NCBI GenBank assembly: GCA_947489195.1
Contig: CANLCT010000002.1
Coordinates: 1-64,000 of the forward strand
DNA: 64,000 nucleotides
Source: an uncultured Aquimarina sp.
Lineage (GTDB): Bacteria > Bacteroidota > Bacteroidia > Flavobacteriales > Flavobacteriaceae
Direction of reading: 5' to 3'
A program made the position numbers and the translations under genes. Within the stretch, counting starts at the first letter, position 1, and every line of letters begins with the position of its first letter. Positions 40,367 through 48,371 of the stretch are shown piece by piece. Under the pieces are notes generated by a model that was given only the letters and a program-made list of their open reading frames with translations, made no database searches and was not told where the DNA came from.

Positions 40367-40715
40367 AATTTAAAAAATAAATTGACATATTGTTAAAATA
40401 TAACGCAAATATAAAGCCAAAATAACAGATATGGCAATTAAAGTTGATTAAAATAATTATATATCATTTTTTTGTAAAAATAGGCATTAAATAGTTTTGT
40501 GTTTGTTGGAGTGTTTTTCTGTACTAAAGCCTATTAATGAAAAGGCTTGGTAACCCATTGTGTACTAGGTGTAAAATGTATGCTTTAGCTAAACGGAAGA
40601 TGATTCGATATAATATGTTTGTTTTATCATTAAAATCAGTAATTATTTTATGAATTAAAACCGGTTTATAAATCATAGAATAACGTAAATTAGATTGCAT
40701 ATTAACCACTTAGTT
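40367..40715. other. AT-rich intergenic region upstream of the muramidase gene
   Basis: About 350 bases without a plausible gene. It contains the candidate muramidase promoter described separately and several long A/T runs, but no hairpin with a T tract that I can defend. Confidence 0.5.
40614..40621 (+). promoter_or_regulatory. Candidate Bacteroidetes -7 box for the muramidase gene
   Basis: The sequence TATGTTTG matches the Bacteroidetes -7 consensus TAnnTTTG about 95 bases before the muramidase ATG. No clean TTG -33 element is found at the normal 17-23-base spacing, so the call is tentative. Confidence 0.35.
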
Positions 40716-41558
40716 ATGAAAACAATACGATACCGCTCCCGAGGGCAAGAAGTTTATTTTTTAGAAGAAATTTTACAAAAATTAGGTTATGATGTTTATG
40801 TCTCAAATTATTTCGGGAAGGATTCTCATGCAGCAATACTCGATTTTCAACAAAAAAACAGACTGGTAGCAGACGGAATAGTAGGGCTAAAAACTTGGTC
40901 AAAACTTATTGAAAAGGAAAAAGAGCTTGTCGTTTTTAATAACAAATTACTGTCGGAAAAAGATATTGTTGATTTTGCAAATACATATGATTTGGAAGTC
41001 CCTGTAGTTAAGGCAGTCAATGAAATAGAAAGTAGTGGTAAAGGTTTTTTAGTGTATGGTAGACCTCGAATTTTGTTTGAGGGGCATGTTTTTTGGAGGC
41101 AGTTAAAAGAAAAAGGATTAAACCCATCCGATTTTTTAGAAGAAAGAACAAAGGATGTATTGTATTCTCGATGGACAAAAAAACATTATAAAGGTGGAGC
41201 AGGAGAGTATACGCGTTTAGAAAAAGCAGCAGGAATGTCCGATATTCCAGCGGTACATGATGCTGCATATGCATCTGCTTCGTGGGGAGCTTTTCAAATA
41301 ATGGGCTATCATTATAAAACCTTAGGTTATGCATCTGTAGATCATTTTGTATCTGAAATGTACGAACATGAGCGAGAGCATTTAAAAGCCTTTGGGAAAT
41401 TCATAAAAGTAACCAAATTTAAAGGGAAGTCATTACTTGATTGGGCACGTATCAAAAATTGGGAAAAATTTGCTGAAGGATATAACGGTAGTGGATACCG
41501 ACAAAATAAATACGATGAAAAATTACAAAAGGCGTATTTAAGATATAAAGACTTGTAA
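40716..41558 (+). CDS. Endolysin-like N-acetylmuramidase with peptidoglycan-binding domain
   Basis: I choose the ATG at 40716 (MKTIRYRSRG, 280 residues) over the TTG at 40695. Residues about 3-70 form a PG_binding_1 domain (AILDFQQKNRLVADGIVGLKTW). Residues about 85-275 form an N-acetylmuramidase domain (DUF3380 family) with the AVNEIESSGKGFL motif carrying the probable catalytic Glu, then ILFEGHVFWRQL, SWGAFQIMGYHY and YNGSGYRQNKYDEKL. The reaction would be hydrolysis of peptidoglycan glycan strands. There is no signal peptide, as in holin-dependent phage lysins. A phage or phage-derived origin is plausible given the neighbouring SSB and region 1, but it could also be a cell-wall enzyme released on lysis. 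Confidence 0.88.
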   Translation: MKTIRYRSRGQEVYFLEEILQKLGYDVYVSNYFGKDSHAAILDFQQKNRLVADGIVGLKTWSKLIEKEKELVVFNNKLLSEKDIVDFANTYDLEVPVVKAVNEIESSGKGFLVYGRPRILFEGHVFWRQLKEKGLNPSDFLEERTKDVLYSRWTKKHYKGGAGEYTRLEKAAGMSDIPAVHDAAYASASWGAFQIMGYHYKTLGYASVDHFVSEMYEHEREHLKAFGKFIKVTKFKGKSLLDWARIKNWEKFAEGYNGSGYRQNKYDEKLQKAYLRYKDL

Positions 41559-41589
41559 TTTATTCACTATACAAACAAAATTTGTCAGC

Positions 41590-41643
41590 ACTATTAGTAA
41601 TTACAATACTAATTACTAATAGTACTCCTAAAAGTTTTTTTGG
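41590..41643 (+). terminator. Hairpin after the muramidase gene
   Basis: A perfect 14-bp stem (arm actattagtaatta, 41590-41603 with 41610-41623) and 6-base loop lie about 30 bases after the stop, followed within 10 bases by T7. It probably terminates the muramidase transcript. Confidence 0.55.
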
Positions 41644-41717
41644 AAGTTTTTTTATAAAATGATGTGCTTATTAACTTGAATATCAAGATAAATTCATTCA
41701 ACTTTCAAAATTGGCAA

Positions 41718-41785
41718 TTCGAGTGATTTTTGATAGAAAATTATATCAAGAAAGGCAGTTTTGATACAAAAAAATGATTCTCGAT
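41718..41785. repeat. Degenerate inverted-repeat element in intergenic DNA
   Basis: Two arms, about attcgagtgatttttgata (from 41716) and ttgatac...gattctcgat (41761-41785), are partly complementary. The style resembles the dispersed 'tcgag...ctcga' intergenic repeats of flavobacteria. Only one copy is seen here, so the repeat nature is not proven. Confidence 0.3.
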
Positions 41786-41856
41786 AAAAATTCTTACTGA
41801 ATTAGACTACCATTGACATGTTTTTCTTATTCCAAACTCACGTTTAATAGAATAGC

Positions 41857-41986
41857 ATACTATGTTTAATCGACAACAAACGACTACAAATGGAAGTAAA
41901 CTTTTACAAACCAGCTAAACGTTTATGGTCATACTATGTTTGCCCTGTTGGTAATCATAAGGTTACTGTAATTTAAATCATAGTAT
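41857..41986. promoter_or_regulatory. Three ATACTATG motifs upstream of the ssb gene
   Basis: The octamer atactatg occurs at 41857-41864 and 41931-41938, and in inverted form (catagtat) at 41979-41986, two bases before the ssb ATG. Three copies in 130 bases could be operator sites for a regulator. They bracket a 28-codon ORF. No regulator is identified. Confidence 0.35.
41890..41976 (+). CDS. Possible 28-residue small protein upstream of ssb
   Basis: An ATG at 41890 opens a 28-codon frame (MEVNFYKPAKRLWSYYVCPV and eight more residues) ending 11 bases before ssb. It is too short to call by composition. A leader peptide or remnant is possible. It contains one of the ATACTATG copies. Confidence 0.25.
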   Translation: MEVNFYKPAKRLWSYYVCPVGNHKVTVI

Positions 41987-41987
41987 A

Positions 41988-42323
41988 ATGAGTTCATTAA
42001 AAAATAGAGTACAGTTAATTGGAAACTTAGGTCAAGCACCAGAAATCATAAACCTAAGTAGTGGTAAAAAGCTAGCTAAGTTTAGTATGGCTACTAATGA
42101 AAAATTCAAAAATACCCACGGAGAAGTTATAACGGAAACACAATGGCACAATATTGTAGCATGGGGAAAAACAGTAGACATTATTGAAAAATACCTTGAT
42201 AAAGGAAAAGAAGTAGCCGTAGAAGGAAAGCTAACTAATAGAAGTTACGAAACTAACGAAGGAGAAAAAAGATACATTACAGAAATTGTGATTAATGAAT
42301 TACAACTTTTGGGAGGGAAGTAA
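41988..42323 (+). CDS. ssb: Single-stranded DNA-binding protein, short form
   Basis: The 111-residue product is a complete SSB OB-fold: LKNRVQLIGNLGQAPEI, SMATNE, the aromatic WHNIVAWGKTVDIIEKYLDKG and KEVAVEGKLTNRSYE. It would bind single-stranded DNA in replication and repair. It ends at QLLGGK and lacks both the flexible linker and the acidic DDIPF-type tail that recruits partners in housekeeping SSB, so it is probably a second, accessory or element-borne copy. It stands alone, with an unusual upstream region holding ATACTATG motifs. Confidence 0.9.
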   Translation: MSSLKNRVQLIGNLGQAPEIINLSSGKKLAKFSMATNEKFKNTHGEVITETQWHNIVAWGKTVDIIEKYLDKGKEVAVEGKLTNRSYETNEGEKRYITEIVINELQLLGGK

Positions 42324-42479
42324 TTGTATCATACTATTTAAGTAAATATTCTTACATAAATAGTAATAAGCTACATATTTAAGTATAAACTTACTTTAAT
42401 TTTAATTAATTGATAATCAATATATAATTGTAATTCAATAAGTTTAACTAATTAATTTTTAACCATTTAAATAAACACA

Positions 42480-43169
42480 ATGAAACACATTAAAATCGTA
42501 TTCGCTTTATTAGTAACATTTCTATCAATAAATTGTATTTGGGCACAATCTAGTAGACCCTCTATACAAGGCCCTAACTCAGGTGTTTTTGGAGAAACAA
42601 ACAGGCACTTAGTAATTTCGAGAAGTCCATTTGTGGTTGTGCAAATTACAGGAGGAGTATTTGAAGGTACAAATCAATCTGAAAAAACTTTTGGTTTAGA
42701 AAACACGAGTGATTTGCTTATTGATGTTACGTGGAATGATTGTTCGGTATTACCTTCTGGAGGGACCCAAGCTAAAATTATAGCTTATGCGGTAAGTAAT
42801 GCTTCTGGTTCTAACCCCGTTGTAAGTCCAACATATAACGTTTCGGTTAGCGTATTACAAGATGGAGCTTATTGTCAAGGGAAAAGGCAAAATTTACAAT
42901 TCATAACCTCTTTTTTAAGAGGAACAGGTCGATTTACCTGCGAAGCAATTGAACAAGCGGTTTCATTCCAAGACCCATGTGATGTGTGTAATATTGAAGC
43001 GCCATCGGAATGTGACCCTTGTACTGTAGCTCAACAAGAAATAGATGACTTGGTAGTAAATGATTCACTTTCACTACTAGAAAAATGTAATAGAATTATA
43101 GCAATCATTAATGCTAACCCTAGTTGCGATTTAAAATTCACTTTGCCAAGTGCAAGTAACTGCCCGTAG
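42480..43169 (+). CDS. Secreted Cys-rich protein, unknown function
   Basis: The 229-residue protein has a signal peptide (MKHIKIVFALLVTFLSINCIWAQ, cleavage after WAQ). The mature part starts with a beta-rich domain (about 25-160), then a Cys-rich linker (CDVCNIEAPSECDPC) and a helical C-terminus with further Cys, so disulphides are likely. The function is unknown. A strong terminator follows 60 bases downstream, so it appears to be a single-gene unit. Confidence 0.75.
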   Translation: MKHIKIVFALLVTFLSINCIWAQSSRPSIQGPNSGVFGETNRHLVISRSPFVVVQITGGVFEGTNQSEKTFGLENTSDLLIDVTWNDCSVLPSGGTQAKIIAYAVSNASGSNPVVSPTYNVSVSVLQDGAYCQGKRQNLQFITSFLRGTGRFTCEAIEQAVSFQDPCDVCNIEAPSECDPCTVAQQEIDDLVVNDSLSLLEKCNRIIAIINANPSCDLKFTLPSASNCP

Positions 43170-43229
43170 TGCTAAATCATATCAAATAATTTGATGTTGT
43201 ATACCTAAGTTAGGTTTAATCTAATGTAT

Positions 43230-43277
43230 ACAAATAAAATAGGATGACTAATTTTTTAGTCATCCTATTTTATTTGT
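43230..43277 (+). terminator. Perfect 21-bp hairpin terminator
   Basis: A 21-bp perfect stem (43230-43250 with 43257-43277, core aggatgacta) encloses a 6-base AT loop, and its distal arm contains a T-rich run. It lies 60 bases after the secreted-protein stop and is symmetric enough to act in both directions. Confidence 0.8.
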
Positions 43278-43485
43278 TATAACTACCAATTATATTTACA
43301 CATAGTTAAATTGCTACATAGTTGCATAAATCATGTTAAAATTGATTATTATTTAAAAATTTTACTTAAATATTGAATATTGTGCAATAAATGATTAAAA
43401 AAGAGTAACAAATAATTTTTGTGGTATTGGCGAAAGTCAAGTATAGATATATTGCAAAACAATTAATCTTTAAATCCCCAGAATT
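43278..43485. other. Intergenic region before the beta-helix lipoprotein
   Basis: With the terminator and the 60 bases before it, this forms a 316-base gap without genes. The rest is AT-rich. The short spacer to the lipoprotein ATG (43486) must contain its promoter, but no clean TAnnTTTG was found. Confidence 0.4.
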
Positions 43486-44772
43486 ATGATTACTAATAAA
43501 GTGAAAAGTCTTTTAAAGTTTTTTTTATGTGCATTATTCATTTGTTCTTGCTCTACAGATGATACAGAACTACAGGAAGAGAAAAATCTAAATGGCACAA
43601 TTAAAGAATTTAAACAGCAGGCAAACAATACTACAACACTACAATGGAACGGTCAACCCGGAAGTCTAGCAGGAGCTTTAATTAATGCCGTAAAAAGAGT
43701 AGGTAATGGAGGAACGGTTTTTTTACCTAAAAGAGTCTATAAAACCGATCGAGCTATTATATTACCTAACATTAAAGTTGCCATAAAAGGGAGCGGGAGG
43801 AATAATACACGCATCGAGGCCACTAAAAAAGTGCAAACAGCCGGGCTTATTGTAACGGGTGCAAATGGAACGTCATTTGAAAATTTTACCGTTGATTGGA
43901 AGGGACTAAATAATGCATCATGTGCTATTAGCAGTAATGGAAAAAATTATGTAAAAGCAATAAATATGCGTTTTGCAAATGCAGGTTACGGGTTTGGAAC
44001 TCCAGATAATGGTACCGGTTTACCCATTAATGGTTTGTATGCTTTTAATTGCGAATTTATAAACTGTTTACGTGGAATTGCTTTTGTAAGATATTTTAGT
44101 AAAAAGCCAGTTTGGAAAATTAATAGAGCAATTATTGATAAATGTCAATTTAAAGGAAATCAAGTTGTAGGAATTAGTATTGACTCTGGTAACGATGGTA
44201 GTGACGGAAGGTTTAATTTAAGAAATCAAAACCGAGCAGCCCAAGCTAAACAAGTAGTTACTGATATGGATGGCATGCAAATTAAACGATGCTATTTTGG
44301 AAAAGCCCATAATTTTAATATTGCCATAGCGAAATCAAAAAACATAAGCATTTTTGGTAATACACTTGAAGGAACTACAGGTAAAGGTAGTTTTACAGAA
44401 GCTATTAATATTGAACATGAATCAAGTAATATTAATATAAATGGGAACAAAATAAAAAATTATGCAAAAGGGAATACATCTCATGCTTATATTTCAATGG
44501 TTTCATTTAGGGATTATGGTAATAAACCTTTGTTTGAAAATGGAGTAAAACAAATTTATATTAATGGTAATACTTTTGAAGGAAATTGTGTGTTAGGAAT
44601 AACGGGAGAAGAAACTAATGGCATTACAATTAGAGGGAATAAATTTAATTCACCTAGTCCAACCAGTCACCATATTAACCTATTTAGATCACATCGTGGC
44701 AATAAAAATACATTTATAAAAGATAATACCAATACGCCAAATTGGAAGATACGATTGATGCCATTTAGATAA
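43486..44772 (+). CDS. Lipoprotein with right-handed beta-helix (pectate-lyase-like)
   Basis: The 428-residue protein starts with a signal peptide and lipobox (LFICSC, Cys about 22), then Ser/Thr/Asp. From about residue 60 it has the LAGALINAVKRVGNGGTVFLP start and repeated Asn-ladder turns (GLIVTGANGTSFENFTV, CQFKGNQVVGISI, INGNKIKNYAK, IRGNKFNS) of parallel beta-helix proteins such as pectate-lyase 3 or glycan-active epimerases. It should be a surface-exposed carbohydrate-binding or -cleaving protein; catalytic residues were not assigned. It stands alone downstream of the terminator. Confidence 0.82.
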   Translation: MITNKVKSLLKFFLCALFICSCSTDDTELQEEKNLNGTIKEFKQQANNTTTLQWNGQPGSLAGALINAVKRVGNGGTVFLPKRVYKTDRAIILPNIKVAIKGSGRNNTRIEATKKVQTAGLIVTGANGTSFENFTVDWKGLNNASCAISSNGKNYVKAINMRFANAGYGFGTPDNGTGLPINGLYAFNCEFINCLRGIAFVRYFSKKPVWKINRAIIDKCQFKGNQVVGISIDSGNDGSDGRFNLRNQNRAAQAKQVVTDMDGMQIKRCYFGKAHNFNIAIAKSKNISIFGNTLEGTTGKGSFTEAINIEHESSNININGNKIKNYAKGNTSHAYISMVSFRDYGNKPLFENGVKQIYINGNTFEGNCVLGITGEETNGITIRGNKFNSPSPTSHHINLFRSHRGNKNTFIKDNTNTPNWKIRLMPFR

Positions 44773-44860
44773 TTGATTTTTGTTGTATTTATGAGCTTTA
44801 TACAACAGAATGAGAACTCAATTTATAGATAAAAAGTTTTTAATAAGATTATTCAATGAG

Positions 44861-45808
44861 TTAAAAATTAATAAATGAATATTGATCGGTTAATCGTTCA
44901 ATTTTATCTGATAGCGAGGCCATAAATTTTTTATGAGCTTCGCTATTTTTGTTAAAAGGTTTATGGTGTAATCCACGTTGTATTTCAGCTACTTGTTTTA
45001 AAGTTTTCTGTGTTTCACTTTCGTGAAGCCAAGTTTGCTGAAAATGTTCCCAAATAAAATCAATAGCAGTTTCATTCGGGTGTATTAAATCGGGTTTGTA
45101 AAAGCGATAATCGCGTAAACAATCTATAACCAATTCATAAGCAGGGTAATAATAAGTGTTTGCTTCTTTTTTTTCAATTTGATGTATAGCCGTAAGTAAA
45201 TGTGCTTTGCTTTGGTTATTTTCTATAATACCATCTTTAATATGTCGTACCGGCGAAACCGTAAATATAACACTGGCTTTAGGGTTTATTTTTTGTAAAG
45301 CCTCAATAGAGCCTGTAATAGCATGTCGTATATCAGTTACTTGAGTTAACTTTTTGTTGAATTCCTTTTGAGGAATTTTATGACAATTAGCTACTATTTG
45401 TTGTTGCCGTTCATACCCCCAAGCGGTACCATAGGTAATTAATATGTGGCTAGTGTTTTTTAAAAAATTATGTGTGTCTTTTAAAAGTGAATTTAACTGA
45501 TTAAGACACTCTTTTTGATTGCTATGACTTAGTTGCGAATGTACTTCAAAACAATGCCATTGTTCATTATGGTAAAAAAGATCACTTTCTGTAAAATATT
45601 TTTGATGCGCAATACGAAGTAATAAGTTTGAAATAGCCTCAGGATGAAAAATAATTCCGAAAGGGTTTATAAAAGTTGTAAACTTATGATAAGTCAATTT
45701 TTCACCAATATTTTCAACAAAACAAGAGCCCATTAAGAACAATTTCGAAGTATAGTTTATACTTAAATTCTGTTTTTTATGGGGTATAATGGTAAAAAGA
45801 TGATTCAT
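44861..45808 (-). CDS. GSCFA-domain protein
   Basis: The 315-residue protein shows the family-naming signature LFLMGSCFVENIGEKL (about residues 24-39) and a second conserved strand, ILITYGTAWGYERQQQ. A SPVRH motif and an HPNE element later on resemble the SGNH-hydrolase layout, consistent with a GSCFA/SGNH-like acyl- or acetyl-esterase. The substrate is unknown. No signal peptide is visible. It is single and read toward the beta-helix gene. Confidence 0.88.
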   Translation of the reverse strand: MNHLFTIIPHKKQNLSINYTSKLFLMGSCFVENIGEKLTYHKFTTFINPFGIIFHPEAISNLLLRIAHQKYFTESDLFYHNEQWHCFEVHSQLSHSNQKECLNQLNSLLKDTHNFLKNTSHILITYGTAWGYERQQQIVANCHKIPQKEFNKKLTQVTDIRHAITGSIEALQKINPKASVIFTVSPVRHIKDGIIENNQSKAHLLTAIHQIEKKEANTYYYPAYELVIDCLRDYRFYKPDLIHPNETAIDFIWEHFQQTWLHESETQKTLKQVAEIQRGLHHKPFNKNSEAHKKFMASLSDKIERLTDQYSFINF

Positions 45809-45933
45809 TTACATGTTGTAATTGATTACTATTTGTGTTTTTATAAACGGTCTTGGTATTGAAAATAAAATTACTCACTTTAATAGATATTCAATAATTA
45901 ATAGCTATTAAATTTTATTTTTTAACTAACCAC

Positions 45934-45960
45934 GCAACCTTTTATTGTAAGTAGCATCTA
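45934..45960 (+). promoter_or_regulatory. Candidate ECF-sigma-type promoter
   Basis: GCAACC (45934-45939) and CATCTA (45955-45960) are separated by 15 bases, in the style of an ECF -35 'AAC' and -10 'CGTC/CATCT' pair. The spacing and AT-rich surroundings fit the ECF pattern. No cognate sigma gene is in the window. Confidence 0.4.
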
Positions 45961-46043
45961 TATGGTAATAAACAATAATTAGTGTGGATTGGTTTTTACG
46001 TCTTTTTTTTGGGGGAATAATCGATTGTAAAAAAATCTAAACA

Positions 46044-46079
46044 TAAACATGCAATACATGAAAAACTGTATTGCATGTT
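46044..46079 (+). promoter_or_regulatory. Leader hairpin upstream of the 356-residue lipoprotein
   Basis: A 13-bp perfect stem (aaacatgcaatac, 46044-46056, with 46067-46079) is followed by T4 then A-rich sequence. There is no gene to its left on this strand that it could end, so it is either an attenuator or leader structure of the lipoprotein gene, or the end of a small RNA begun at the ECF-like promoter. Confidence 0.5.
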
Positions 46080-46140
46080 TTAAAAAATATTAAGACAAGA
46101 AATTCAACAACATAAACACGATTAACTAAAAACAGAAGTC

Positions 46141-47211
46141 ATGAAAAATGTTATTAAAATAGCGGTATTTTTATTAGTACTTGTGAGTTGCGAAAAGGTT
46201 TTTGAAATTCAAAAATGCAGTGATAATCCTTTAGAAGAAATTTCGGTATTAAAACAATTAGTAGCTAATGAAGAGGCGCAGGATCCAGGGGAATCAAATG
46301 GATTAGAAATTATTCAATATACTTATCAAAATCAAATAGTGTATTTGGTAAATGATTGTATAAACAATTGTGCCGATGCACTAACAGTTGTGTATGATTG
46401 CGATGAAAATATAATTTGTGAATTTGGTGGAATTGTAGGTTTAAATACTTGTCCAGATTTTGAAACTGAAGCAACCAATAGTAAAGTCTTATTTTCAACA
46501 CGAAGTGGAGGAGATAAATGTGATAAAAAAGTAATTGTTAGTAAAGAGTTATTTGATAATTCCAAAACAGATGTAATTGAAAATGCGGTTATCAATGGTG
46601 ATTGTTTAGATATTACATTTAGTCTTTTAAGCACCCAGGACCGTATTGATGATGTTGATCTTATTGATTCTGGAGCTATATTGGAAAGCTTTCCTATACA
46701 GCGAAATTTAAAATTTACAATCAAAGAAAATTTTACAAAGCCTACAGTTGTAAAGGCGACCACATCGTTTGATATTTCATTTTTGGTAAACCCAGGTGAA
46801 ACCGTGATTTTAAATTTAGAAAATTTTGAAACTCCTATTCGATACACAAGAGGAGAAGCGTGTTCTAGTTGCGAATTAACCCAAGAAGAAGAGCTTGAAA
46901 TATTGAAAAAAATGTTTGCAGAAATTGAAGCACTTGCTGAAAGTGTAGTTTGCGAAAATGCCGAAGAATGGGAGTATACTCCTGTAGGAAGTAAAGCTTG
47001 TGGAGGGCCTGCTGGGTTTATAGCCTATTCAACAAAAATTGATGTAGCGTCTTTTTTAGAAAAAGTTAAAAGTTACACTAAGTCCGAAGATGATTTTAAT
47101 AAAAAATGGGGTATTGTTTCTACTTGCGATATATTATTACCTCCTAATGGAATTGCTTGTGATGAAGGAAAAGCAATTTTACTTTTCTATACCACCTTTG
47201 ATAAACAATAG
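46141..47211 (+). CDS. Putative lipoprotein, unknown function
   Basis: The 356-residue product begins MKNVIKIAVFLLVLVSCEK, with lipobox LVSC (Cys 17). The mature part has many Cys (about 14), including CEKVF, CSDN, CINNC, CDENIIC and a CSSCELTQEEELEIL segment, so disulphides or metal binding are possible. The C-terminal half holds an EELEILKKMFAEIEALAES helix. It is probably an outer-membrane lipoprotein. An ECF-like promoter and leader hairpin precede it, and a terminator follows. Confidence 0.75.
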   Translation: MKNVIKIAVFLLVLVSCEKVFEIQKCSDNPLEEISVLKQLVANEEAQDPGESNGLEIIQYTYQNQIVYLVNDCINNCADALTVVYDCDENIICEFGGIVGLNTCPDFETEATNSKVLFSTRSGGDKCDKKVIVSKELFDNSKTDVIENAVINGDCLDITFSLLSTQDRIDDVDLIDSGAILESFPIQRNLKFTIKENFTKPTVVKATTSFDISFLVNPGETVILNLENFETPIRYTRGEACSSCELTQEEELEILKKMFAEIEALAESVVCENAEEWEYTPVGSKACGGPAGFIAYSTKIDVASFLEKVKSYTKSEDDFNKKWGIVSTCDILLPPNGIACDEGKAILLFYTTFDKQ

Positions 47212-47280
47212 TAACCACCTTGTAATTTGTAATTAAGAGAAAGCGATTGAGTAATAATTGAGTAAATTGTTGATGTGTAA

Positions 47281-47311
47281 AAGGACTGCTTTAAAAAGGC
47301 AGTCTTTTTTT
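47281..47311 (+). terminator. Rho-independent terminator after the 356-residue lipoprotein
   Basis: A stem gactgc (47284-47289) / gcagtc (47299-47304) with an A-rich loop is followed by T7. The minus-strand reading also gives a weak T tract, so it could serve the convergent ATL gene too. Confidence 0.75.
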
Positions 47312-47318
47312 GTCAAAA

Positions 47319-47654
47319 TCACAAACTTTCGGGGTCCCAAAACTTAGTTTTAAAATCTAAAATTTGATCATTTTCAACGTCAATGCCTTCGCTTTCTAGT
47401 AGTTGCTGCATTAGATTAGTTCCTGGAAAATGGTGTTTGCCAGTTAGTATGCCTAGTCTGTTAACTACTCTATGAGCAGGAACATCTAAACGAGTATGTG
47501 CAGCATTCATTGCCCAGCCAACCATACGCGAACTTTTGGATGCGCCTAAATATTTAGCTATAGCCCCATAGGTAGTTACCCTTCCGTAAGGAACAAGGAC
47601 TACAACTTGGTATACGCGTTCAAAAAAATTCAGGGTATTTGGTTGGTATTTCAT
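47319..47654 (-). CDS. Alkyltransferase-like protein (ATL), MGMT-family without the Cys
   Basis: The 111-residue product matches the C-terminal DNA-binding and active-site domain of O6-alkylguanine-DNA alkyltransferases: FFERVYQVVVLVPYGRVTTYGAIA, RMVGWAMNAA and PAHRVVNRLGILTG. The Cys of PCHR is replaced by Ala (PAHR), so it cannot accept alkyl groups. Such ATL proteins bind O6-alkylguanine lesions and recruit nucleotide excision repair in other bacteria. The start is ATG at 47654; the gene appears to be monocistronic. Confidence 0.85.
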   Translation of the reverse strand: MKYQPNTLNFFERVYQVVVLVPYGRVTTYGAIAKYLGASKSSRMVGWAMNAAHTRLDVPAHRVVNRLGILTGKHHFPGTNLMQQLLESEGIDVENDQILDFKTKFWDPESL

Positions 47655-47739
47655 ATTTAAATTAGTTCATTCTAAATACAATATTTTAACCTGCTTTTAC
47701 ATTACGAAGTTCTACATAAAGCAAGTTTAATGATTGCTA

Positions 47740-48369
47740 CTATTCTGCCAATACACGTATAAAAGTAACTACCATTAAAATTCCCATAAGCATAGCCATA
47801 AAATAATTAGATTTTTGGGCAAAGCGTTCTTCCTTAATTTGAATTTTCACAAAGGAAATAGCATATATATAAAGCATCATAAATGTTCCTGCAGAAGCGG
47901 CTATAATAAAACTCCAAATGGTAGCTAAATCATATTCTACAGTCCCTTTTAAATTTAATGCTGCTCCCACCATACAAAAGTATGGGATGGGCAATATGTT
48001 AAAAGCAGAAATCATAGCACCTTTAAAAAAACTGCGCAGTATACCATGTTCTGATAGTTTTACCTTTTTTTGCTTAGACCTTTGTCTGGCTTTGGCAAAA
48101 AAGTAAATACCTAAAAGTAAAAACACTACTACACCAGCACGTAAAATCATATTGTACATCCAACGATCGTCAAATATATAGCGAGCTAATTGAATAGCGA
48201 TTAATGCTTGTAAAAGTACAACAACCGATGCCCCAAAAGCGACAAGAATACCACTGCGTTTACCACGTTCCAAACAGGTTTTTGCCACAGTCATATTTAC
48301 TAAGCCAGGAGGAATAACCCCTACAAAGGCTGCAAAAAATGTGATGAGAAACAATTTGGTGGTAATCAA
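47740..48369 (-). CDS. LysE-family translocator
   Basis: The 209-residue protein is very hydrophobic with about six membrane segments and the LysE signature FAAFVGVIPPGLVNMTVAK near the N-terminus (residues 11-32). It should export amino acids or small solutes from the inner membrane; the substrate is unknown. The start is TTG at 48369, two bases after the stop of trmB, with no ATG nearby, so coupling to trmB translation is likely. The pairing of TrmB with LysE is a known flavobacterial arrangement in my general impression. Confidence 0.85.
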   Translation of the reverse strand: MITTKLFLITFFAAFVGVIPPGLVNMTVAKTCLERGKRSGILVAFGASVVVLLQALIAIQLARYIFDDRWMYNMILRAGVVVFLLLGIYFFAKARQRSKQKKVKLSEHGILRSFFKGAMISAFNILPIPYFCMVGAALNLKGTVEYDLATIWSFIIAASAGTFMMLYIYAISFVKIQIKEERFAQKSNYFMAMLMGILMVVTFIRVLAE

Positions 48370-48371
48370 TG

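Larger units (their letters stand above)
45809..46140. other. Divergent intergenic region with ECF-like promoter and leader hairpin
   Basis: The 332 bases between the GSCFA gene (minus) and the 356-residue lipoprotein (plus) hold no gene. They contain an ECF-type promoter candidate (45934-45960) and a 13-bp hairpin (46044-46079), both listed separately. Confidence 0.6.

Noticed and set aside
40695-40715. TTG start for the muramidase
   Set aside because: The extra residues are not part of the PG-binding domain, and an ATG at 40716 fits the family start.
44781-44807. Terminator between the beta-helix gene and the GSCFA gene
   Set aside because: A 7-8-bp tgttgta/tacaaca stem exists but has no T tract.
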